Shown: positions 23,216 to 34,640 of the stretch, piece by piece | Position numbering within the stretch: the first letter of the stretch is position 1 | How the letters are laid out: every line of letters begins with the position of its first letter | DNA from: Peromyscus leucopus | Lineage: Eukaryota > Chordata > Mammalia > Rodentia > Cricetidae | Assembly (NCBI RefSeq): GCF_004664715.2 | Contig: NC_051072.1 | Location: forward strand, 39,923,142-39,987,141 | Direction of reading: 5' to 3' | DNA: 64,000 nt | Translations under genes and position numbers: made by a program | Notes under the pieces: model-generated | What the model saw: only the letters and a program-made list of their open reading frames with translations | Databases searched by the model: none | Told to the model about the DNA's origin: nothing

Positions 23216-25496
23216 CACACACACTCATGAAGATACGCAACCACACGAACACACATACACTCACTAACAAAGATGGCTTCAGGAACAATTTTATGGTTGA
23301 TACCTATGGTGTCAACAGCATCAGACTCACAAGATCACTGGGAAGATTACATGCATAGCTTGGTGTCTAATACATGGTAAATATCAAAAAAAAATTTTAG
23401 TATTTTCAGCATTAAGTTAATCAGTGCTCTGTACTTCTCAACAGGACAAAGCCACTCAATTTGGTTCTTCTTCTTGCAATGGTTTCTTGGAAATCAAGGG
23501 ATAAGCTCCCAGGAGAACGTGACTGTGACACTAGCTGTCGTTTAAAATTATAGCAATGTAAAAATCCAGTTTGCTTCCAAATTCTCCTGTGCAAATGAGC
23601 ATCATTTTAAATGTTAGCAATTTAAATCAAATTTAGTCATTTCTCTGTTTGTAGTCCTCTCAAAAGCTCATGCAAATTTGCTGTGAATCTGAAACTAATC
23701 AAATGTAGAGTTCTGTAAATTGCAGCGAGTTTTAACTATTAATATTTCTAAAGATGGTGATAAAAGTATTTTTAAAAAGTAGGGAATACATTTTAGCTGG
23801 GCCAGAGTAGGAGACAATACGTAACATTTATTTACTTCTTCATTCATTCATTGAAGTACTTATTGATTTCTTCTTTTTCGTCCTTCATTTCTAAATATCC
23901 CAATCTCTTTACTTTATTTATATTAAAAAATGTCCTTCATAATGAATATAAATTTCCACATCTACTCTTCTCTGGCAACATTTTTTTATTATGGATATAG
24001 AGACCGTTTCTTTTAAGGAGATAAAACTCAAGTAGCCAGAAATGTTCTTCCTATCTCTTCCCTACTTTTCATATATTCCTCTCAGTGCCTCTTTCATTGT
24101 GCCTTATTGTATGCAATTACTAGGAAAAGTTTAAAGTCACAGTCATTGAGAGCGATTTGAAATTTCCCTAGATCATCTTTAAAGTTCTATGAAAACATCT
24201 TAAATCTATGAGTGGGTCAATAAAGACACTTCCAAGTAGAGCCAAAGAAACATTAGTAACCAAAATTCATTATGATATGCTTGGCACAAAAGATTTTCTT
24301 AATGAATTATCCATTAAGACGTCAGGTAAATTAATTGGCATAGACTTTTCCAGAAGACAGCAAAAGGGGAAGGATAGATTTTAATGGAAATCAATAGGAA
24401 CAGAGGGGACTACTGTAAATAACCGCCATCACTTCTATCTTCTTCCCGGACTTCCCAAATCCCATTATTTTATCCTCCAACCTCATAAGCATTACCTGTT
24501 CCCCTGGAAAATTACAATGCAGGAATGGCCTTATAGCCCATTTTGTCTTTCTGAATTCTAAGGAGAAATATTTTGTAATACCTAAACCCACAATATCACA
24601 TTGTATTAACTTTGCTAACTGTGTGCCCCTCTTGACTCCCATGGATTTTAGAAGAAAAAAAAAGAAGAAGAGGAGTCTAAGAAGCTGGCTAAGTTTGTAT
24701 TGAAAGAACGGTATCTTTCATCAGTTATCTGAAGACATTGGTATAAACGGTTTCACGTCAAACTATTTTCCTACTTTTCAACTGCCCCACCTAATGGTAA
24801 GAGGTATGAATAGCAGCTGCTTTCTTGATAACATACATGAAAAATACCAATGACTATCCTTATCAATTTAAACTTGAAGCTTGTGATTGAAAATGATACT
24901 ATCATTTCCTTGGACTAGTCCTAATCTACCACATGCCACATCAGTTACAAGACACTGCCCAGGACAAACCAATAGAACACGTGACACAGAGATCTAGGGC
25001 TGACAACCCAACTGTCACTCATAAAAGAACATGTATTAGGATGTCATTTGTAACCAGAATGAATGCAAGCACCTGCTACATCTCTTTTCTTTTCTAATCT
25101 GACTCTAATGACAATCTTTTGTCCCTAGAGATAGAGGACTGTGCAGCGGGTCACATAAGATAACAGACAAAATGGCTTGGGGCATTCTCAATCTGTTTAA
25201 TGTAAGGACTACAGAAACAACTTCCATGCAATGCCTCTGTTGTGAAGAAGAGGAACCTCAGATGTAATGAGGTAAAGCAATTTGCGGGACATTTCATACA
25301 TCTTTAGTGGCAAGCAAAGGGGCTCATTACCCTGACAGCTGTATCCACCACTGCTGGAAAGCTGACCTGTCACCATTTTCTGATAAGTGCATCTTTTCAG
25401 GGCTCTTCTCTTAAGGAAAAGGACAGATTGTTCCTTCTATTCGTGGGAAAGTTGAAAGTGGCAGACCTCATTTCTTTCCTTTTGGGTGTGCAGTTT
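23216..25496. other. Unique DNA with a candidate conserved element
   Basis: Repeat-free by eye. The part 23440-23780 has the look of a conserved non-coding element: no simple repeats, mixed composition, an exact octamer ATGCAAAT (23670-23677), a second tgcaaatga word (23594) and several TTTAAAT/TAAT homeodomain-like words. The rest, including 24391-24642 (an 83-codon minus frame), shows nothing specific. Confidence 0.4.
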
Positions 25497-25567
25497 TACA
25501 GTGCTGGGAATAAGGTCCAGAGCCTTGCACGTGACAAGGACTCTACCACTGACCTACATTCCAAGCT
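25497..25567 (-). mobile_element. ID SINE fragment
   Basis: Inverted ID: gtgctgggaataaggtccag (25500), agccttgcacgtgacaagga, ctctaccactgacctacatt (25541). This is the tRNA-Ala-derived ID body without a clear A tail. Confidence 0.8.
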
Positions 25568-26089
25568 GTTTAGAGAATGGGAATATTTTTTTAAAAAAAT
25601 TAGAACATAGAATTAGGATGGTCAAAATTAGGCTATTATAAACCCAACAAAGGCATTATATTATTGCCATAGGAACTTGAGCAAAATAGATTTGCCTGGT
25701 CCGTACATGCAGAATTGCATACTGGAGTAAAATTGGTTATATTCTCCAAGGCTTAGAGTTCAGTGTCAATAACCAAAATTAACCATATCCCTTGAAATGT
25801 TCTCCATTCTTCCTCCATATCATCTTGGATTGTCCTTTGTGTTTTGGCAACTTAGTTTTCTCAGACTCCACTATAGCTATAAGTACCTATTTCAAATCCT
25901 TTGTTGAGTTTTATTTGATTTTAGTCATTTACTTTGTTGTTATACCATTCTAATTATTCATTGGATTTGTGTATTTCTTGTACACTTTGAAGTAATAGTA
26001 GAGCTACAAAATACCTGTCTCAAATTTAACTCCCACAGATGTGATACACAATGGTGCTTCCAGAAAACAGTATTAGCTCATGTGTGATC
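25568..26089. other. Unique AT-rich DNA
   Basis: Nothing recognised. Confidence 0.4.
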
Positions 26090-26250
26090 CTCTGGTCATC
26101 TACCTCACAATCACCCAAGCTGGTTTCAATATGATGATCCCTGGACCCTTTCCCAGGCATACTAAATCAAAGTCTCTTGGGGTCAACTTAGAGAATATGC
26201 ATCTAAGCAATTCTTCTTGATGATTCTAATGCTTGTAAAATCATGAGACT
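26090..26250 (+). mobile_element. MER5A-like hAT DNA transposon fragment
   Basis: Core resembles MER5A: ggaccctttcccaggcatac (26142), ctaaatcaaagtctcttggg (26162), agagaatatgcatctaagca (26191) and attcttcttgatgattctaa (26211). Terminal inverted repeats are eroded. A non-autonomous hAT-Charlie element shared by placental mammals, therefore an old insertion. Confidence 0.65.
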
Positions 26251-29200
26251 TGGTGCCAGGAAAATGAAAAATGATGCCACTCGACCAGAAGAGCAAAGGA
26301 AGAAATTTATTTTGTGTTTACCATGGAAAGACCAACACAGGACATTCTCTTCACCTGGCACTGAAGACTGAGTTTGCAGAACTCCTTAAATTACTGAGAG
26401 ATTTCAATAGCAGGATTTTAAATATTTTGTTCCTGGTCTCTGTCCTGAGAACAATTTACACATAATCACAGATGGTTTTCTGTTATCTGTTTTTTTAAAA
26501 AATCTAAGTAAATTGGAAAACACATTGTGTTATTATCAAATAACAGCTGTACCAATGCCCCACAAAACTAAAATGTAAGGTCATTTTGCAGGCAGGATAA
26601 CAGGAGGTACGTAGACTTATACATCTCTTTCAATGAAAGTTTCGGCTTGCCATTTTGTTTTACAAACTGCTTTGGTCATTGAAAACACCTAAGTATCTTT
26701 CCACTTTCTCTTTTTCATCATTAACATTTCCCTTCATCCTATCTATATTATCCCTCATTGCTTGGCTACTTATTACTCTGATGACTACTGCTCATTCTTG
26801 AGAAAGTTGTTAAGCACCTTCATAATATTTTCTAATCGCAAGGATTCAACTATATGATGCGATGCTTTAGCAGCTTGGTTTCCTGAGCAGAATTTTTTGG
26901 ATATTCTTTGCTCTTTCAGACAGGAATCTCTAACAGACAGAGGTGCGTGTAGTCTGGTCCTACAGATGGCAAAGGCGGATGGGCAAAGGCCTATGTGATA
27001 CCAGATGACACTACATCTGTTCTATTCGAGAAATATAACCATTGCAGCCATCACTTCAGGGACATATCAGCTGTGGCTCTAGCAGTGCTCTGGGAAGCTT
27101 GACTACACTGACACACTGCAGAGATGCCTTCTTCATGGTGTATTTCATCACTATGTTGCCCAGAACGTAAACTTACTTCTTCTATCTTGTAACATGAAGG
27201 GGTGCTTTTTCTCAGTCCCAACTCCCTAAATCCTGGGTGAAGTGGGACAGAACCTTGTTCAGAGAAACAAACACTAACATGGAATATGAAGTAAGAGAAA
27301 GCCAGACCTGGGGAACACCCCCTTCCTCTCATAAATCTGGCATACTATAAAAGTAAAGACACCGTATGGCATAAACCATTGACAGAACTATCAAATGACT
27401 GGGATTTTTTTCTAGGACTACACATATCATTTAAATTAACCAGAAATGTCACAGAACTTTCTTTAAATGTCTTTGGTTTTCGAATAGCCATTTACTCTCT
27501 AGCTTCATATTAAATTTCACTGCAGCAGTATTTCATTTTAAAAGAAAATAATAATCCAACAAAAATAATTATTCTCCAACACTTAACATAAAGATGAATG
27601 AAACAATGGATTAAGAGAAAGTACCAATAAATGATTCCTAAATTACAAATGATAATTCAAAATGTCAAGTAAAGAGCAAATGTGAGGTTGAAAAATATCC
27701 AACAGAAATCCTTTATTTACAAGTAACCAGGAAATGACCCAAGGGCATCTTGTAGCACTCAGACCTGGCTTTAAAATGGAATTTTCCTGGAGGCTGAGAA
27801 TATGCCATTTGTAGTAATCACTCCAGAGCTGGCAAAATCTGAAAGCTAATTTGTGTTCTTTTTCTCCTTCTACTCTAGCAAAACAAATCAAAAAGCTTCA
27901 ACTCCCAGCAGAAGATGGATTATTCAATAAATGGCTTGGAAGCAATAGGACATCAGCTTGGCAAAACAGACAGTTGAATATCTGTGTTACCCTTTGCTTA
28001 TAGAGGGAGTTAAAAAATGCCAAATGTAAAAAAAAAATAAACAAAACCAAGAAAGAAGAAAAACAGTGCTGAGAGATGTAGCCAACATACCATTTCAGAT
28101 GCAGACAATGGGAGAGAACTGGGGCCCCTGTTATATCATGTAGAGATTCTCAAGAAAATTAAGGAGACAGGAGCTGGTTACAAGGAGGCTCATTACGTGC
28201 AGGGTGTCACTGAACTGTCCACAGGACTCACATCCCAGAATGACAGTCAGAACCAAAGCTCTGAAATGCAGCTTTCACCATTCCAGATCACAAACATTGG
28301 TGGCAGAGATTAAAGTATGGGATGGATGGAGTACACAGAACTGAAGCTCCCAGAGAACTAGCCAAGATTTATCTACTTAAACACAAATCCATAAGGGAAA
28401 TAGCATCCTCTTTAGGGGATTGAAGAAGACATTCTTGGCATGGTAATTTCAATCTTTAGACGTTGGTGACTTGGTGACTTGGGTTTTTTGTTTTTTTGTT
28501 TTTTTTCATCATTTGTCTTTCTCCATCACTGGGAAAAATATTCACTGACTCTTTTCCTCTAACTAAGGATCTCTCCTCAGGCCCTCTTCTTTCTCACAAG
28601 ACATTCTAGGTTTAGCCAAGCCATGCTGTTCTCTGATCAACCTCCAGAACAGAATAAGGTCAACTGCACCTACCACTGTATTTTATTTACTAATATGACT
28701 GTATCTCATGTCATATAATTACTAAAAAGGGGGAGAGGACTTCTTTCCTTACATAAGTCCTACAGCTTCCACTGTCTTGCTTACAATTACTACTAAATAT
28801 GCATTCATTCCCTCCTCTGGAAGATAACCTACCACCATATGGGTAAAATAATTCAAAATAGATGATTACCAGTCTTCAGAAACTTCCAAATAGTTAGCTG
28901 TTCTCTCTCAGCATTGGATATATTTGAAAGGAAATAAACTTATTTAGTCAAGATTATGAGGGAAAATGTCACAAATATTAGAAACATTCACAATTAAAGC
29001 TGCCCATAATCTTTGGAATGAATTAAACCTTGCTAAGGAGGATGCAGAAATGATTCTATAAAAATAATTAATGGAAAATATATGACAAAAATGATATGCT
29101 CCCACTGTTGGTAAGTTCTAGTGCTACTATTGATTTAAGTGCCACTTATAGTTTTTCAAAACATCTTAAATTAATTAGGTCATTTTTTTTCAACTTAAAT

Positions 29201-30033
29201 ATTTAATTACCCCAATCAAACTTTTTCCTCTGAAAGTACATAAAGGATTCCTTGTAGTGTTAATATCCCAGTCTGTCTATGTAATACAACCTACTTCTAC
29301 TGTAGAATGGATGAAGGGAGGAGTTTCTGACTCCATCTTCTTTGATTCATTTACTAATCCACTATCAGTTAATATGATATTTCTTTCATTGGTTTTCCAT
29401 TAATTAATATGTGCCCATTATGTGAGATGTGAATTTATAAATACACTTCAAATCCCAATATACTATTTTGTAACATCTCCTGTCTTTAGGTTACCCCTTG
29501 TTACAGATTCTAAAGAAATTGACAGCATACTAATAAGAAAAATTATATTATCTCATTAGCTTCTATTATTCTCAGTTATAGAACAAGTTTTCTATCACTT
29601 AATTTTTCATGTGCATCACCCTACACACAAGGAAACTGCAGCTGCCCTTTCTTCGCTCCTTTCTTCTCCCAGTTCTTTTTCCTCAACATTTTCCCTTTAA
29701 ACTTTGCTTGATTGAGCCCTCATAATGGTTAAGGTAGTTATTATTATCTACATATTGTGGATAAGTAAAACGTAACTCACCTAATAAATTCATTTTGAAC
29801 AGTGATCTACATAACTTTTGATGCAGTCTATGAAAATGAACAAAAGAGGGGAGTGAGCAGATCTCAGAGTTTAGACTTAAATTGTTCATTGCACATGAAT
29901 TCTCCTTTTCCTGATAAAAGTATATTACACATCCTAATTTACAACATCATTATGAATTTCTAGTAAGGTACTGTTTGTCAAAATTCACTTTGAAAACTCA
30001 AGAGAATCATATAACATTTATCACAATGAAGTC
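26251..30033. other. Long stretch of unique non-coding DNA
   Basis: About 3.8 kb with no placed repeat. Base composition shifts from moderate GC at 26900-27330 (93-codon minus frame, no known domain) to strongly AT-rich at 28900-29700. A G4-T-rich run (gttttttgtttttttgtttt) lies at 28484-28507. No splice-flanked open frame stands out. Confidence 0.45.
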
Positions 30034-30072
30034 TACACACACACACACACACACACACGCAGCGCGCGCGCA
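30034..30072. repeat. (CA)n passing into (CG)n
   Basis: About 12 CA units are followed by cgcagcgcgcgcgcac, an alternating purine-pyrimidine run with 8 CpG or GpC steps. Rare in an otherwise CpG-poor region and favourable to left-handed Z-DNA. Confidence 0.95.
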
Positions 30073-31439
30073 CTAAGGGAATTACAATGCTTTGAAAAAT
30101 AGCACAGAGAGAAACAAGGATGATGGCAGAGATGATATATAATAACATAATAGATGAAATCACAGAAAATTTAGCCTTACTAAATTATAAGAAATTGTTT
30201 ATACAATCCAGAGAGTGCATTTATCTCTAACTCTTTAGTTCCTAGAATTGATGATGGAAATAAAAAAGAAAACGTTTAGCAGTTTGAATTTGGAGGAGAA
30301 GAAAGTAAAAAAGTATAAGACAAAGCAAAAAGTGATGGAGTTGGTGGCTGGAGAACACGATATTCTAACAATTGTCCTGTTTTCAAGTTTGGGGACTATA
30401 AAATTTGTACCAGAAAGCACATTTGAAGGACACTATTATTGATATAGAAAAGTCATTTTATGGATGTGGCAAAAATCGTCTTACCTTTGCGAGTTAAATT
30501 ACATTAGAATTTGGAACATGGTTAGTCTATCCAAAAGGGAATGGACTCCACCATTTGCTGATATCTACATCAGCTGAGTGGAAAGGCTAAGAAGCATAAA
30601 CAAGTAAGACTGGAATACTGTTTTGTAGATGCAAAGTGATAAAATATACAGACTGCAATTTTCAGAGAGGTAGAGACAGAGAGACAGAAACAGAGACAAG
30701 AGAGACAGAGAAACAGAAAAACAGAGCAAAGTTGAAAAGACCATATTCCTGGGTAGATACAGTTGATTACTTAAACTGGCCTATACAGAACATACACTGA
30801 AATACATACATAAATGCTGGGAAGGAATATGGAGTGAGTTCCCAGAATTTTAATTTTCTTACTTCTATCAAAGGCCAACACAGAATAAAATTATAAACTG
30901 ATCAATAAAAACTTATCTAAAGTAAAATATAAAACATAAATTAGAAAAGTATATTGAACTGAGGTAGACAAAACAGTTAATCTGCCCAAGGGTAGATTTG
31001 AATTGAAGTGTCTCTTGGTCAGAAATTTACATGTGCTCTGTAAACCTCTTTTCCAGGAAGGATGAAATCTATCTAGCCACTTAAATCCACTCATCTCAGA
31101 AAGACCATTCTGTAATTAGAAATGAAGCTTTTAGAGAAACATAGTCAAGAGGTTATAAGGACCAAACAGCAAACTATTTTGCTATTTTCATAGGTGATTT
31201 CTTATGATTTATTTAAAGTTACATAAAAAACGTTGTCCCATGTCAACATCTAGCCATAGGACATGTTCTAAAATTTACTTTCAATAAAAATATTAATATA
31301 TTATCTCTAAGTTTTAAAAATGATATTCAGCATTATCATTAAAAGCTATATAAATTTTAGGGACCTTTTCTCCTTTTCTGTGCTATTTCAACTATGTTAG
31401 TTTGAGGTATTTTTTAATAATTGATTTATATTTTATGTA
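30073..31439. other. Unique AT-rich DNA
   Basis: Contains the gagaca simple repeat at 30664-30724. Two opposing 61- and 64-codon frames at 30235-30442 overlap on opposite strands in lysine-codon-rich sequence and are not credible genes. Confidence 0.4.
30664..30724. repeat. (GAGACA)-type purine-rich simple repeat
   Basis: Imperfect gagacagaga and cagaaa units over about 60 bp. Confidence 0.8.
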
Positions 31440-31602
31440 GATTGGTGATTTTTGCCTGGACATGTGTCTCTGTGAGGGTGTGGGATCCCTTGAACTGGAG
31501 GTATAGACAGTTGTGAGATACCATGTGGGTGCTGAGAATTGAACGTGGGTCCTTTGGAAGAGCAGCCAGTGCTCTTAACTACTAAGCTTTCTCTCTAGGC
31601 TA
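31440..31602 (-). mobile_element. B3/B2-type SINE
   Basis: Inverted SINE: gggatcccttgaactggagg (31482), gacagttgtgagataccatg (31508), gggtcctttggaagagcagc (31546), agtgctcttaactactaagc (31569) and a decayed inverted head. Good match over most of its length. Confidence 0.88.
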
Positions 31603-32341
31603 TGTTTGAGGTATTTTAATATAAATGTCAACTCCTTTTGCTCATCCATCATATGAGGACAATAACATTACTAATATTATAAGATAGTTTTAAAGACTGA
31701 ATAAAACTAATGGACATGTATGTTCAGTATGTATATTAGGATTTTCGATAAATGTTTAATAAACATTGGTCATTAATGTATATTAAAATAATTTACAAGA
31801 TAATTTGAAATAGCTTAGCTTTCTGCCTTGTACTTTGATACATACATATACATATATTTACGTGTACACATACGCAAAATATAGTTGTCCCCTAATCTGT
31901 GGAGATTATGTACAAAGACTCCTTTTATTTATTTATTCCCTTTACAAAAGTAACCATTTTTAAATAGTAAATAGGTAATAAATAGATTTTTACCATTGTT
32001 AGAATGTTTTAACTCTCTTTGGTGAATAATGTATGATAGTGTTCATCTACTTTGCACCTGTCACACTGTTCTAACCCACTAAAAATTAAACATGACCTCA
32101 AGGATCATGCTCCAGCATACACATTACAGTTCCTGTGTGTGCAAATACAGTATTCTGCCAGGAGCAAACAATTTCATTCTCCAAGTTCAGTTACCCAAGG
32201 TCCACTACAGTCTGAAAAATCTAAAATGAAGATACCAGAAATAAATAATTCATGTTTTAAATTGCACAGCATTCTGTATGTATTATGATGAAATCATACA
32301 TTCTCCTACTTCATCCTGCCTGGAACGTGAATTACCTATTA

Positions 32342-32344
<3 letters not shown>
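31603..32344. other. AT-rich unique DNA
   Basis: No repeat recognised. CATA/TATA words around 31840-31880. Confidence 0.4.

Positions 32345-32386
<42 letters not shown>
32345..32386. repeat. A42 homopolymer
   Basis: Forty-two consecutive A residues. No SINE or L1 body is recognisable to the left on the plus strand, so it is an orphan homopolymer or the tail of an unrecognised retrocopy. Confidence 0.98.
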
Positions 32387-32391
<5 letters not shown>

Positions 32392-33824
32392 AAGCACAAA
32401 TAGTACTGGGCCCTGTAAGTTCTATATCTTATCACATACATATATACCTATGATTAAGCTTAATTTATAGTTTAAGCACAGTAAACTCTCAACAATAAAA
32501 ATAGAAAAATTATAGCAATATCTATACTAGAAGTTATGGAATTGTACTCTTTTTCTCAAAATACATTCAACTCATCTCTCCTATTTGTGGCAGTGTGGAA
32601 TCATAGCATGCCTGTGTGATGAAATGATAAGAGACAGTTGTGTTGTAGAATTAGTCCTCTGCCCAAGGGGTACTGGAACATGATGTTTGGAATACCTTCA
32701 CAGTCAATCTGATGGCAAGAGTAATTATGAGACTAACAAAAATGTAGCATATACAGCATAGATACACTGGGCAAAAGGATGACTCACTTTCTCAGTAGGG
32801 TAAAGAATGCCAGTGTGTGATTTCACAAGGCCATTGAGAATTTCATAGATCTTCAGATTTTAAGATGTAATTGATTTGTGAAATCGCTCATTTAATATTT
32901 TCAGATCATCTCTGGCCTATTCTTATTTATGGATATAAGCAATGCATACTTAACAAACCACAGATGGATTAATACTCTTTAATGTTCCTCATATTCAGAC
33001 TTTGGTTGGCAAATAGAGCAAGTAAATCCCACTCCACCGCAAACAAGAGGCATATTGCAGGAAGAATAAATTCTGCATGCCTAGCTGTAATTGCCACAGA
33101 TTTTTCTGAGTCTTGTTCCAATTCCACAACCATCACTGCTTCTTCTTGTGTCCTTTTTCCTTTCCTCCTGGCTTTGTCTCAAGAGAGAGCACACAGAACT
33201 TTTTACATCCTGAGGCAACTTGTTCCAATACTGCTGTATTTATAGACCTCACTACCCCTAATGTAGCTTTAACTGAACCTCTGCTATGGAACCAACTGGA
33301 AATCATGTCCAATCATGGTTGTGTCCCTGCAGAGCCTTTTCACTTCCTTTTTGCTCCTTATAGCCCTCAAGAGCACTGCCTTCCCCCAGATTCTTTCTAG
33401 AGCAGGGACAAATTAAAATATTTTACTATGCAAAATATTTTTATCTTCTCTGTGGAGCAATTCTTCCCAACAACAATGAGTGATGGCTCCATTCACAAAT
33501 AACTGTCTAAATCCTTGGAGTCAATGAAGGAATTAGTGTAAAATAGGAGAAATATCTATATCCTCTTCAATGTGAAGCATGAAAGAAAAAGCCTGTGTAC
33601 ACATTACTATGAAGATATCTGAGACAACACAAACCATGAAAGTTCATCATAAAAAAGACTTTGGGCTTATATATGAAGAATTCTTGTTAGACCTAGAACT
33701 CTGGGTTATTGGGTTTTCTTTTAGGCACTCTAAAGACTGTATTTTTTTTTTTTTTTTTTTGCTTCTGTTTAAATAGTTTCCATAGCAAAATTTACAGTAA
33801 CTCTCATCCTTGTACCTTTTGTAG
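32387..33824. other. Unique non-coding DNA
   Basis: No repeat placed. Overlapping plus frames at 32982-33245 and 33113-33400 (up to 95 codons) are Ser/Phe/Pro-rich and resemble nothing that I know. T19 run at 33742-33760. Confidence 0.4.
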
Positions 33825-33875
33825 ATTGTTTGCAATTTTCTCCCTGGATGCTTTAAGATTTTCTGTCTGTCTTTA

Positions 33876-33945
<70 letters not shown>

Positions 33946-34057
33946 TCACACACACACACACACACACACACGCTCTTGCTCTCTCACTCAATCTTGCTCA
34001 CTCATGTGTCTTTGTCACTCTTTCTATCTCTCTGTCTCTCTCGTCTCTCTCTCTCTG

Positions 34058-34102
<45 letters not shown>

Positions 34103-34640
34103 ATTGATTTGTATCTTATTTAGTATACTCTTGGCTTTTAAATCTGTGATTTGGAGCCTGTCATCAATTTTAAAGAATTTAAGGAATTATTTCTTCCAAT
34201 AGTTCTTCTATATCATTGTGTCTTTCATCTTGTATGACTTTTCATATTGTTTTACATTTAGTCTGTTGTCTTTCCCCCCTCTTTTCCTCTTTCCTTCCTC
34301 TCTCCCTTCCTCTGTCCTTATCCCCTCCCTCTTCTTTCTCTTTGAGTTCTAGTTTGTATAACTTCTGATTTATCTTCCAAGTCACTGATTCTTTAGCTTC
34401 ATCAAAACTACAAATGGCCTTAGATTTTGTCTCTGACTAGTGTTTTCTCCCTAACAATTCTACCTCCTTCTTCTTTATAATTTCTCTCTCTCTGCTAAAA
34501 TTACACATCTGCTCTCATGTGCTGCCAAACTTTTCCATCAGAGCCTATAGCCTCACCGTAGTTCCTCACATTATTAACTGGAACACTTATCCTATATTGG
34601 ATGGTTTCTGAGTATTGTCACTTTTTGTGTTTTCTCCTAC
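33825..34640 (+). mobile_element. Ancient mammalian repeat (L1M-like), interrupted by microsatellite
   Basis: Blocks such as atgctttaagattttctgtc (33848), aatctgtgatttggagcctg (34141), tcatcaattttaaagaattt (34162), atttcttccaatagttcttc (34188) and tccatcagagcctatagcct (34534) match in order, with decay, an ancient mammalian repeat. I associate it with old L1M-class sequence. The CT/CA/TG microsatellite has expanded inside it. Class assignment is uncertain. Confidence 0.45.
33877..34100. repeat. Compound microsatellite (CT)n-(CA)n-(CT)n-(TG)n
   Basis: About 27 CT units, then CA units with small interruptions to 33971, a CT-rich imperfect block to 34072, then about 14 TG units. The largest simple-sequence locus of the window. 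Confidence 0.97.
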
